Positions 16,842-24,533 of a DNA stretch of 64,000 bases are shown here, piece after piece. The notes under the pieces were generated by a model. The model ran no database searches. It had not been told where the DNA came from and was given only the letters and a program-made list of their open reading frames with translations. Position 1 is the first letter of the stretch, and each line of letters starts with the position of its first letter. This stretch comes from Methylobacterium radiotolerans JCM 2831. GTDB lineage: Bacteria > Pseudomonadota > Alphaproteobacteria > Rhizobiales > Beijerinckiaceae. The stretch is taken from NCBI RefSeq assembly GCF_000019725.1, contig NC_010505.1, forward strand, positions 3,599,001-3,663,000, read 5' to 3'. Both the position numbers and the translations under genes were made by a program.

Positions 16842-19022
16842 ATGGTCGACATCGTGGTACGGCGTAACTGTGCAAATCCTTGCACACAGGCTTCGCGCGG
16901 CGTTTCTGCGCGCGCAGTCAAGATCTCCCTGATCCTCGCACCGGTATTCCTTCCGTCCTCAGGCTCGGCACAATCTGCCGTTGACAGCGCCCAGGAGATC
17001 GAGCTGGAGGAGCTCTCGGTGGCGGGGATCGGCGACGGGAATACCCGCGTCGACGGCTACCGGGTCGCGCGCGCGGTGAGCGCCACGCGGACCGACACGC
17101 CCGTGCGCGAGGTGCCCCAGACCATCGTGGCGGTACCGCAGGAGGTGCTGGAGGACGCCGCGGCCACGCGGATCGACACGGCCCTCGACCTCGCGGGTGT
17201 CGGCCGCGGCAACAATTTCGGTGGCCTCGGTCTGACCGAGTTCACGATCCGCGGCGTGGCCACCGGCGAGTATTACCGCAACGGATTCCCGATCAATCGC
17301 GGTTACCCGAACAGCCCCGACATCGTCTCCATCGAGCGCATCGAGGTGCTGAAAGGCCCCTCGGCCTTCCTGTACGGCCGCGGCGATCCCGGCGGCACCT
17401 TCAACATCGTGACCAAGCAGCCCCTCGCGGCGCGCTCCCTCACGATCGGCACGCAGTACGGCAGCTTCGGCGCCAAGCGGAGCACCTTCGACGCCACGGG
17501 CGCCCTCGACGAGAGCGGGCAGGTGCTGGCGCGCGTCACCGGCGCCGTCGAGGACAACGGCAGCTTCCGGGACTTCGTCACCAGCGACCGCTACGCCCTC
17601 GCCCCGGTCATCGCCTGGAAGCCGAATGCGGACACGACCATCACCCTGGAGGGTGACTTCATCAGCACGGCGCAGACCTTCGACCGCGGCATCGTGCCGT
17701 TGGGAGGCAACGTGCGCGCCCTGCCGCGCAGCCGCTTCATCGGCGAGCCGGGCCTGCCGCCGGCCCATGTCGACAACGCCCTCGGCCAGCTGCGCGTCGA
17801 GCACCGGTTCGACCAGGACTGGGTGCTGAACGCCGGCGCGCAGGTGCTCGGCGGGAACCTGTCGGGTTACGGGGTCGGCGCCATCGGCCTGCTGCCGGAT
17901 GGCCGGACCCAGCGGCGAACCCTGGAATGGCGGGACCTGACGTGGTCCGATCTCGACCTGCAGGCGAATCTCGCGGGCAAATTCGAGACCGGCCCGTTCC
18001 GCCACACGCTCCTGCTCGGGCTGGAATACGACAGCTACCGCTACCGCGAGGTGTTCAACCGCTCGAACGTCGCGACGAACCCGTTCCTCCTCGACCTGCT
18101 GGCACCGCGCTACGGCCAGCCGTTGCCGCCGATCACCGCGCGGGTCACGAACTTCCTGCAGAAGACCGAGAGCTACGCCGGCTACGTGCAGGACCAGATC
18201 GACCTGACGCCCCGCCTCCACGCGCTCCTGGGTGTGCGGGTCGAGGATCTCGGGCTGGTCTCGACGAACAACCTCACGAAGGGCACCACCAGCCTGCAGG
18301 GCCTGGTGGCGACGCCGCGCTTCGGCCTGCTCTACGACCTGACCGACACGGTCTCGGTCTACGGCAATTACGCCCGCTCCTTCCGGCCCAATATCGGCAC
18401 GGATCGCAGCGGCCGGCCCTTCGCGTTCGAGGAGGGTGAGGGCTACGAGGCCGGCGCGAAGGTCAGCCTCCTCGACGGCCGCCTCGACGCCACCGCCGCC
18501 CTGTTCGAGATCCGGCGGTCCAACGTCCTCAGCACCGACCCGGTCGATCCGAACTTCAGCGTCGCCACCGGCGCAATCCGCAGCCGCGGCTTCGATCTGA
18601 CCGCGGCGGGCTACCTCGCACCGGGCTGGCGCGTGATCGGGACCTACACGCGCGTCGACGCGGCCGTCGCCCGCGACAACACCCTTCCGGTCGGCACGCG
18701 CATCGCCAACGTGCCCGCCAACAGCCTCGCGTTCCAGACGGTCTACGAGTTCCAGAGCGGCGAGCTGAAGGGTCTGGGGCTCGGCGGCGGCCTCGACTTC
18801 GTCGGTCGTCGCGCCGCGGGGACGGCGCTCGCGACCTTCAACCTGCCGCAATACACGCTGGTCAACCTGATCTCGTACTACCAGATCGCGCCGGGCGTGC
18901 GGATCTACCTGAACGTCGACAACGTGTTCGACGCGACGTTCTACGACCGGGCATTCCAGAACCGCTACGCGACGCCGGGGCAGCCGCGCACGATCATCGG
19001 CGGCGTCGCGGCCCGGTTCTGA
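16842..19022 (+). CDS. TonB-dependent siderophore receptor
   Basis: Outer-membrane receptor of about 726 residues. A signal-like segment (about 26-48, ending GSAQS) leads to a TonB box-like ELSVAG. The plug domain contains VPQTIVAVPQEVLED and IERIEVLKGPSAFLYGRGDPGGTFN, followed by a beta-barrel ending in the aromatic C-terminus typical of the FhuA/FecA/FpvA group (IIGGVAARF). It should import ferric siderophores using TonB-ExbB-ExbD energy, none of which is nearby. The start at ATG 16842 is uncertain: the leader is unusually long and polar, and a GTG at 16854 is the only other option before the signal segment. Confidence 0.9.
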   Translation: MVDIVVRRNCANPCTQASRGVSARAVKISLILAPVFLPSSGSAQSAVDSAQEIELEELSVAGIGDGNTRVDGYRVARAVSATRTDTPVREVPQTIVAVPQEVLEDAAATRIDTALDLAGVGRGNNFGGLGLTEFTIRGVATGEYYRNGFPINRGYPNSPDIVSIERIEVLKGPSAFLYGRGDPGGTFNIVTKQPLAARSLTIGTQYGSFGAKRSTFDATGALDESGQVLARVTGAVEDNGSFRDFVTSDRYALAPVIAWKPNADTTITLEGDFISTAQTFDRGIVPLGGNVRALPRSRFIGEPGLPPAHVDNALGQLRVEHRFDQDWVLNAGAQVLGGNLSGYGVGAIGLLPDGRTQRRTLEWRDLTWSDLDLQANLAGKFETGPFRHTLLLGLEYDSYRYREVFNRSNVATNPFLLDLLAPRYGQPLPPITARVTNFLQKTESYAGYVQDQIDLTPRLHALLGVRVEDLGLVSTNNLTKGTTSLQGLVATPRFGLLYDLTDTVSVYGNYARSFRPNIGTDRSGRPFAFEEGEGYEAGAKVSLLDGRLDATAALFEIRRSNVLSTDPVDPNFSVATGAIRSRGFDLTAAGYLAPGWRVIGTYTRVDAAVARDNTLPVGTRIANVPANSLAFQTVYEFQSGELKGLGLGGGLDFVGRRAAGTALATFNLPQYTLVNLISYYQIAPGVRIYLNVDNVFDATFYDRAFQNRYATPGQPRTIIGGVAARF
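16869..16886. promoter_or_regulatory. Perfect inverted repeat in the TonB receptor leader
   Basis: TGTGCAA, spacer ATCC, TTGCACA forms a symmetric 18-base site just after the assumed start codon. It may be an operator for a dimeric regulator, which would argue that the true start or promoter differs from the call, or it may be chance. Confidence 0.3.
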
Positions 19023-19031
19023 GCCCCCGGC

Positions 19032-19841
19032 CTACGCCGCGTCCGCCCTCATCCAGCCGAGCCCCGCCTCGGTGCCGGCCGCGGGATGGTACTCGCAGCC
19101 GACGAAGCCGGAATAGCCGACCTCCTCCAGGGCGGCGAAGATCGGGTCGAAGGCGATCGTGCCGGTCCCGGGCTCGTGCCGCCCGGGGTCGTCGGCGATC
19201 TGGACATGGGCGATGAGCGGCGCGTGCGCCCGGATCAGCGCCGCCGGATCGTGGCCGAGGCAGACGCAGTGATAGGCGTCGAACAGGAGCTTGACGTTGT
19301 CGCGACCGATCGCCCGGATCGCCTCGACCGCAACCAGCGGGTCGTCGATCACGTAGTCGGCGATCGAGCCGGGGCCGATCGGCTCGACGATCACCGTCAT
19401 GCCCCGCGCGCCGGCGGCGTCGGCCGCGAAGGCGAGGTTGTCGAGGTAGGTGTCCCAGAGCCGCGCCCGCTCGACCCCGGCAGGCCGGACGCCCGCCATC
19501 GGGTGAACCATCCGGCAGCCGAGCTGCGCGACGTAGTCCAGGGTCGGCTCGATCGTGGAGCGGTAGTAGTCGATCCGGTCGGGCAGGGCCGCGAACCCCT
19601 TCTCGCCCTTGGCGGCGTCCCCCGCCGGGAAGCCGGTCTGGACCAGCGGAACGCCGGCCCGCTCCAGCCAGCCCGCGACCTCGCGGGCCGGCGTCGCGAA
19701 CAGGTTGGGGTGCTCGACGGCGCGGAACCCTGCCCGGGCCGCCGCCGCGAAGCGCTCGGCCAGCGGCAGCTCCGTGAACAGGAAGCCGCAATGGCCGCTG
19801 AGACGATCCTTGTAGGCCCCGAGCTTCATGGGTCGCGTCAT
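19032..19841 (-). CDS. Hydroxypyruvate isomerase-like TIM-barrel protein (Hyi/OtnI type)
   Basis: 269-residue xylose-isomerase-like TIM barrel. Visible family motifs are MTVIVEPIG (Glu153), LLFDAYH (Asp188), AHVQIADDPGRHEPGTG (His212) and GCEYHP (Glu250). The two glutamates and the Asp/His metal ligands match active hydroxypyruvate or 2-oxo-tetronate isomerases. In sugar-acid breakdown it would interconvert tartronate semialdehyde and hydroxypyruvate. It starts 3 bases after the racemase-like gene and shares its LacI-type operator at 20,563. Confidence 0.85.
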   Translation of the reverse strand: MTRPMKLGAYKDRLSGHCGFLFTELPLAERFAAAARAGFRAVEHPNLFATPAREVAGWLERAGVPLVQTGFPAGDAAKGEKGFAALPDRIDYYRSTIEPTLDYVAQLGCRMVHPMAGVRPAGVERARLWDTYLDNLAFAADAAGARGMTVIVEPIGPGSIADYVIDDPLVAVEAIRAIGRDNVKLLFDAYHCVCLGHDPAALIRAHAPLIAHVQIADDPGRHEPGTGTIAFDPIFAALEEVGYSGFVGCEYHPAAGTEAGLGWMRADAA

Positions 19842-19844
19842 GGC

Positions 19845-20516
19845 TCAGGCGCTCCCGCCGGTCTCGATCATCGCCCGCATCCGGTCCACCGCCGCGTGGG
19901 GCGCGGTCAGCACCGGGATGTCGACGGCCTTCCGCACGGCCTCGGCCGCGCGCGAGGTGGAGAAATGCGCGAGCATGATCGCGTCGCAGTCGCGCAGGTC
20001 CGGCGCCCGCTCGGCGATCAGCCGGTTGTGGGTCTCGGCATCGCCGGCGCGCAGCCGCGCCATCGCGTCGTCCACCAGGACCGTCCGCAGGCTTGCCGGG
20101 CGCCCGGTCTCGGCGACGAACTCCTCGAACTCGTCCGTCATCGTGCCGACCGAGGGGCCGAAGGTCGCCAGCATGCCGATGCGCGCGCCCTGAGCGATGG
20201 CGGCGCGGAACATCGCCTCGTTGGGCTTGAGCACCGGCACCGGCACGCTCTCGATCAGCCGATCGATCGCCGGCCCGAAGGCCGAGCAGGTGATCAGGAT
20301 GCCGTCGGCGCCCATGTCGTGGCCGTAGCGGCCGAACCGCACGAAGCGCTCGATCATCCTCTCCGAGATCGCGCCCGGCTCCTTCGACCGGTCGAGGGAC
20401 AGGCCGTCGTCGAGCAGGTTGACGGTCTCGGCCTCCGGCCAGCGCTCGGCGAAGGCGGCCTGGATCGGCGCCATGGCGACCGGCGTCGCGTGCAGGAGGA
20501 CGATGCGGGGAGCCAT
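19845..20516 (-). CDS. Asp/Glu/hydantoin racemase-family protein lacking the second cysteine
   Basis: 223-residue protein of the Asp/Glu racemase superfamily. The first catalytic cysteine is present in ILITCSAFGPAIDRLI, but the usual second-site cysteine is replaced, the segment reading MLAHFSTSRAA. This suggests a one-base epimerase/decarboxylase-like or non-racemase role, such as the malonate decarboxylase or arylmalonate group. The ATG at 20514-20516 gives the family length. It heads the operon with the Hyi-like gene, with a LacI-type palindrome 47-62 bases upstream. Substrate unknown; a role on a hydroxy-dicarboxylate from uronate breakdown would fit the context. Confidence 0.78.
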   Translation of the reverse strand: MAPRIVLLHATPVAMAPIQAAFAERWPEAETVNLLDDGLSLDRSKEPGAISERMIERFVRFGRYGHDMGADGILITCSAFGPAIDRLIESVPVPVLKPNEAMFRAAIAQGARIGMLATFGPSVGTMTDEFEEFVAETGRPASLRTVLVDDAMARLRAGDAETHNRLIAERAPDLRDCDAIMLAHFSTSRAAEAVRKAVDIPVLTAPHAAVDRMRAMIETGGSA

Positions 20517-20562
20517 GCTGTGTTCCGGAGAGGGCGCGGACCCGGCCGCGCCGGTCCGCATG

Positions 20563-20578
20563 TTGTAAGCGATTTCAA
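20563..20578. promoter_or_regulatory. LacI-type operator ahead of the racemase-hyi operon
   Basis: TTGTAAGCGATTTCAA is a near-copy (two mismatches) of the symmetric TTGAAAGCGCTTTCAA expected for LacI/GalR proteins, and closely matches the perfect site at 21,780. It lies between the lacI-type stop and the racemase start, so the regulator probably represses this operon too. Confidence 0.6.
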
Positions 20579-20600
20579 AGCGGTGGCAAGATAGCGCAGG

Positions 20601-21689
20601 TCAGGCGCCGGTACGCCTCGGCGGGGCCGTGCTGGCGCGCAGGATCAGTTCGGCGTCGATCTCGGTGAGGCGGACCATCGGCCGCCCCTGGATCCGGGCG
20701 ATCAGGTGGTCGCCGGCGGCGTGGCCGATCTCGGCGGAGTGGATGCGGATCGTCGTCAGCGCCGGGTCCAGGAAGGGCGCGAAGTCGGAATCGTTGTGGC
20801 CGATCACCGACAGGTCCCCGGGGACGGAGAGCCCGCGGGCCCGCGCCTCGATCATCGCCCCGAAGGCGATCTGATCGGTGCCGCAGATGATCGCGGTCGG
20901 CGGCGGTCCGCCCGCCAGCATCTGGCGAAACCCGTCGCGGCCGCCGCCGATCCCGTAGGAGATCTCGATGTCGTGCTCCGGGGCGAGCCGCAGGCCCCGG
21001 GCCGCGAGCGCCGCCGCGATGCCCGTGACCCGGGCGCCGCCGCGATCGTTGTCCTTGCGCAGACCCGAGATCACCCCGATCCGGCGGTGACCGAGGTCCA
21101 TCAGGTAGTTGGCCGCCCGGGCCGCCGAGGCGGCGTTGTCGAAGCCCACGCAGGGCCGCTCGCGGGACAGGCTGAAGGTCTGGACCATCGGGATGCCGGC
21201 GCGGGCGATCCGGGCGTGGAGATCCGGGTGGTGGATGTCGCCGACCAGCATCAGCCCGTCGACGCCCCGCTCCAGCAGGAACGTCGCCTCGCGGAGCTCG
21301 TCCTCCAGGTCGTAGCCGGCATTGGCCGCGACCAGGGTGTAACCCGCCTGCCGCAGCCGGTCCTGGAAGCTCGACAGGACGCGCACGAAGGCCTCGTTCT
21401 CGATGTTCGGCACGACCGCGCCGACCGCCATGAACCGTCGCGTGGAGAGCGCCCGGGCCGCGCCGTTGGCGACGAAGCCGAGATCCTGCGCGGCCCGCAT
21501 CACCGCCTCGCGCTTGTCGGCCCGGACCCCGGCGGAGCCGTTGAGAACCCGGGAGACCGTCGCGGTCGAGACGCCGGCGCGGCGGGCGACGTCCCGGGCA
21601 ACCGGGCCGCGCGTCGGCGGCTCGAGGATCTCTTCCGGCAGGTCCAGCACTGAGATCGATCCCCCACCCCCGAGCGGCCCGACGGGCAT
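20601..21689 (-). CDS. LacI-family transcriptional regulator
   Basis: 362-residue repressor. The N-terminal helix-turn-helix and hinge (VARDVARRAGVSTATVSRVLNGSAGV, about 30-55) are followed by a periplasmic-binding-protein-like effector domain with typical motifs (VGAVVPNIENEAF, GFDNAASAARAANYLMDLGHRRIGVI, TDQIAFGAM). An alternative GTG start at 21650 (349 residues) has a GGGGGA stretch upstream and removes a non-conserved leader. It lies head-to-head with the FMN dehydrogenase operon, whose promoter carries a perfect LacI-type palindrome. The inducer is probably a uronate or aldarate, by context. Confidence 0.9.
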   Translation of the reverse strand: MPVGPLGGGGSISVLDLPEEILEPPTRGPVARDVARRAGVSTATVSRVLNGSAGVRADKREAVMRAAQDLGFVANGAARALSTRRFMAVGAVVPNIENEAFVRVLSSFQDRLRQAGYTLVAANAGYDLEDELREATFLLERGVDGLMLVGDIHHPDLHARIARAGIPMVQTFSLSRERPCVGFDNAASAARAANYLMDLGHRRIGVISGLRKDNDRGGARVTGIAAALAARGLRLAPEHDIEISYGIGGGRDGFRQMLAGGPPPTAIICGTDQIAFGAMIEARARGLSVPGDLSVIGHNDSDFAPFLDPALTTIRIHSAEIGHAAGDHLIARIQGRPMVRLTEIDAELILRASTAPPRRTGA

Positions 21690-21751
21690 CGCGCCGGTAC
21701 CGGATACGCGACGCGGCGATGCCCGGCCAACTGAGCCGGACCGGCAGAATA

Positions 21752-21780
21752 TTGACACCTCGCTCGGCCGCTGGCTATCT
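21752..21780 (+). promoter_or_regulatory. Strong sigma-70-like promoter of the sugar-acid operon
   Basis: TTGACA (21752-21757), a 17-base spacer, then CTATCT (21775-21780). The -35 is a perfect consensus, rare in this GC-rich window, and the operator begins at the last base of the -10. Confidence 0.65.
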
Positions 21781-21793
21781 GAAAGCGCTTTCA
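21780..21793. promoter_or_regulatory. LacI-type operator, perfect 14-bp palindrome
   Basis: TGAAAGCGCTTTCA is a perfect palindrome with the AAAGCGCTTT core typical of LacI/GalR operators. It overlaps the transcription start region of the FMN dehydrogenase operon, 38 bases ahead of its ATG, where binding would block initiation. Confidence 0.75.
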
Positions 21794-21830
21794 AGAGGCC
21801 GCGCGATCCGGCGACCCGCAGGAGGACCCG

Positions 21831-23138
21831 ATGGCGACGCTCGACCGGCCGGCCTCCGGACTGGGAGCCCCCGAGCGCGCGGCGCCGACCGTCGGCGGCG
21901 CCGACGCGACTGCGGCGGGCATCGCCGCCCCGCAGGCCATCGTCACCAGCCTGAAGCGGAGCGACGCGGTCACGCCCTACCGGTTCCGCGACCTGCTGGC
22001 GCTGGACGACTTCGAGCGGCACGCGCGCAAGCTGCTGCCGCCGATGATCTTCCAGTACGTCTCCGGCGGGGTCGAGACCGGCTCGGCCCTGGCGCAGAGC
22101 CGCGGCGCCTACGCCGACTACGCCCTCGTGCCCCGCCTGATGCGGGACACCTCGGCGCGGGACACCGCCACCACGCTGTTCGGCCAGACCTACGCGGCGC
22201 CCTTCGGCGTCGGGCCGCTGGGCGGGGCCGCCTTCATCGCCTACCGGGGCGACCTCGTGCTCGCCGAGGCGGCCCGGCGGATGAACCTGCCGATGTGCCT
22301 CAGCGCCTCCTCGCTGATCAGGCTGGAGGACGTCCACGCCCAGAACCCGCAGGCTTGGTTCCAGGGCTACCTGCCGGGCGACCAGAACCGGATCGACCGC
22401 CTCCTCGACCGGGTCGAGGCCACCGGCTACCGGACCTTCGTGGTCACGGCCGACACCCCGACCCTCGGCAACCGCGAGCACAACATCCGCAGCGGCTTCT
22501 CCATGCCGATCAAGGTCACGCCGAAGGTGGCGTGGCAGAGCGTCACCCACCCGCGCTGGCTGCTCGGAACGGTCGCCCGGACCTTCCTCAAGCACGGGGC
22601 CCCGCACTTCGAGAACACGGAGGCCGAGCGCGGGCCGCCGATGATGTCCCAGGGCGCGGTGCGCAACACCATCGCCCGCGACCAGCTCTCGTGGAAGAAC
22701 CTGGAAGCGATCCGCAAGCGCTGGTCCGGCAACCTGCTTGTGAAGGGCCTGCTGGCGCCGGAGGATGTCGACATCGCGCGGGCGTGCGGCGCCGACGGCG
22801 TGATCCTGTCGACCCACGGCGGCCGCCAGCTCGACTACGCCGTCGCCCCCCTCGACGTGCTGCCGGAGATCGCCGCCCGGAAGGGCGGGCTGAAGATCAT
22901 CGTCGACAGCGGCGTCCGCCGGGGCACCGACGTGATGAAGGCGCTGGCGCTGGGCGCCGATTTCGTCCTGCTCGGCCGGCCCTTCATGTTCGCCGCGGCG
23001 CTCGGCGGCGTCCCGGGCGTCGAGCACGCGATGCGGATCCTCAAGGAGGAGCTCAACCGCGACATGGCGCTGATCGGGGTGAACCGCCTGTCCGAACTCA
23101 ATCCCGATTTCCTGCGCCGCGCCCCGCGGCGGGCCTGA
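21831..23138 (+). CDS. FMN-dependent alpha-hydroxy acid dehydrogenase (LldD family)
   Basis: 435-residue flavoenzyme of the L-lactate dehydrogenase/glycolate oxidase/mandelate dehydrogenase family. Key signatures are PLGGAAFIAYRGD, VVTADTPTLGNRE, LLVKGLLAPEDVDIA (flavin Lys), the catalytic STHGGRQLDYAVAPLDVLPEI (His) and IIVDSGVRRGTDVMKALALGAD. It oxidises an L-2-hydroxyacid to the 2-oxoacid, feeding electrons to quinone or oxygen. An N-terminal extension of about 45 residues precedes the conserved core. A GGAGG box lies 7 bases before the ATG. First gene of the LacI-repressed operon. Confidence 0.9.
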   Translation: MATLDRPASGLGAPERAAPTVGGADATAAGIAAPQAIVTSLKRSDAVTPYRFRDLLALDDFERHARKLLPPMIFQYVSGGVETGSALAQSRGAYADYALVPRLMRDTSARDTATTLFGQTYAAPFGVGPLGGAAFIAYRGDLVLAEAARRMNLPMCLSASSLIRLEDVHAQNPQAWFQGYLPGDQNRIDRLLDRVEATGYRTFVVTADTPTLGNREHNIRSGFSMPIKVTPKVAWQSVTHPRWLLGTVARTFLKHGAPHFENTEAERGPPMMSQGAVRNTIARDQLSWKNLEAIRKRWSGNLLVKGLLAPEDVDIARACGADGVILSTHGGRQLDYAVAPLDVLPEIAARKGGLKIIVDSGVRRGTDVMKALALGADFVLLGRPFMFAAALGGVPGVEHAMRILKEELNRDMALIGVNRLSELNPDFLRRAPRRA

Positions 23139-23315
23139 GCCAATGGCGGGAGGATCGACCATGATCGTCTTCCCGAACACGCGCAGCGCGCCGGTCCCCG
23201 CGAGGCGGACCCCCTCCCGGGGCGCCGGAGCGGCCGCTCTCGGGCGGCCGGCATCCCCGCGCGGTCGATCCCGCAGGCTGCCGCCGCAGCCTTGTCCCCG
23301 ATCCGGATGCTCCGC

Positions 23316-24371
23316 ATGACCGATACCGCCCCCCGCGGCCTCGCCTTCGTGGGCTGCTTCACGACCGAGCGGCGCCGGGCGCGCGGCCAGGGCATCGACA
23401 TCTACCGGACCGGCCGCGACCTCGGCGACTGGACGCGTCTCGGGCGGGTCGAGAACCTGACGAACCCGTCCTTCCTGGCGACCGACCCGGCGCGCGCGAT
23501 CCTCTACACGGTCCAGGGCGACGGCGAGGCGGCGAGCGCCTTCGCGGTCTCGCCCGACGGCACCCTGCGCGGTCTCGGCAGCGCCGCCACCGGCGGCACC
23601 AACAGCGTGCACCAGGCCCTCGCCCCCGACGGCCGCTTCCTGATCGTCGCCAACTACGCCAGCGGATCGGTCGCCCTCATGCCGGTGCGCGCCGATGGCG
23701 GCCTGGAGCCCGCGCGCGACGTCCTGCCGCTGCCGGGCGAGCCGGGCCCGCATCGGACCGAGCAGGCCTGCGCCCACCCGCACCACGTGGTCCTGTCGCC
23801 GGACGGCCGCCACGTCGTCGTCCCCGACAAGGGCCTCGACCGCGTCTTCGTGCTGAAGCTCGCGGGTGAGCGGCTCGCCGTCGTCTCGCAGACCGCGATG
23901 CGGCCCGGCGCCGGCCCGCGCCACATCGCGTTCCACCCGCACCGGCCCCTCGCCTTTCTGGTCAACGAGCTGGACTCGAGTGTCGCCACCTGCCGGTGGG
24001 ACGCGGACGCCGGGACGCTGACGCCCCTGCACCTCGCCTCGACCCTGCCGCCGGACTTCTTCGGGGCGAGCACCGCCGCGGCCATCGCGGTCACGCCGGA
24101 CGGGCGGTTCGTCTACGCGTCGAACCGCGGGCAGGACGGGATCGCGCGGTTCCGGGCGGACCCGGCCGGGCGCCTCGAGCCGGCGGGCTGGACGCCCTCC
24201 GGCGGCCGCGACCCGCGCTTCATGATCCTGGCACCGGACGGAGGCCACCTGCTCGTCGCCAACGAGCAGGGCGACAGCCTCGTCGCCTTCGCCATCGATC
24301 CCGAGACCGGGGACCTGACTCGGACGGGCGAACGCCCGAGCCTCAGCCCCTGCACGATCGCGTTCTTGTAG
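23316..24371 (+). CDS. Lactonase, seven-bladed beta-propeller (Pgl/YbhE type)
   Basis: 351-residue beta-propeller of the 6-phosphogluconolactonase (YbhE) family. Repeated blades are visible, with motifs VHQALAPDGRFLIVANYASGS, HPHHVVLSPDGRHVVVPDKG and GPRHIAFHPHRPLAFLVNELDSS, which carry the conserved His/Asn/Arg residues. Because uronate dehydrogenase makes aldaro-lactones, a role opening the lactone to galactarate or glucarate is plausible. The ATG at 23316 is preferred over an upstream GTG. It is 177 bases after the FMN dehydrogenase, so a separate or internal promoter is possible. Confidence 0.83.
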   Translation: MTDTAPRGLAFVGCFTTERRRARGQGIDIYRTGRDLGDWTRLGRVENLTNPSFLATDPARAILYTVQGDGEAASAFAVSPDGTLRGLGSAATGGTNSVHQALAPDGRFLIVANYASGSVALMPVRADGGLEPARDVLPLPGEPGPHRTEQACAHPHHVVLSPDGRHVVVPDKGLDRVFVLKLAGERLAVVSQTAMRPGAGPRHIAFHPHRPLAFLVNELDSSVATCRWDADAGTLTPLHLASTLPPDFFGASTAAAIAVTPDGRFVYASNRGQDGIARFRADPAGRLEPAGWTPSGGRDPRFMILAPDGGHLLVANEQGDSLVAFAIDPETGDLTRTGERPSLSPCTIAFL

Positions 24372-24533
24372 GAGGCGCCGACGCGCGTTCGGGCCCGCGC
24401 CGAGCGTGGGCCTGACCATGCCCCTCAGGGGCAGGAGAGGCGGAGCCGGCGGCGGTCGAACCGTGACCTCTGGCCGCCGGGCCGCACCGAGCAATCAAGA
24501 AAAGAAAACCATAAATATTTCGGAGGATGCCCA

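Noticed and set aside
24419..24433. TGCCCCTCAGGGGCA palindrome before the MFS gene
   Set aside because: Only a 5-bp stem is possible with a normal loop, there is no second copy, and it does not resemble the LacI-type operators of the island.
21690..24494. Very long open minus-strand frame continuous with the LacI gene
   Set aside because: It is antisense to three well-supported plus-strand genes, has Arg/Gly/Asp-rich composition and no domains. It is an effect of high GC content. The same applies to the long minus frame over 36,544-40,185.
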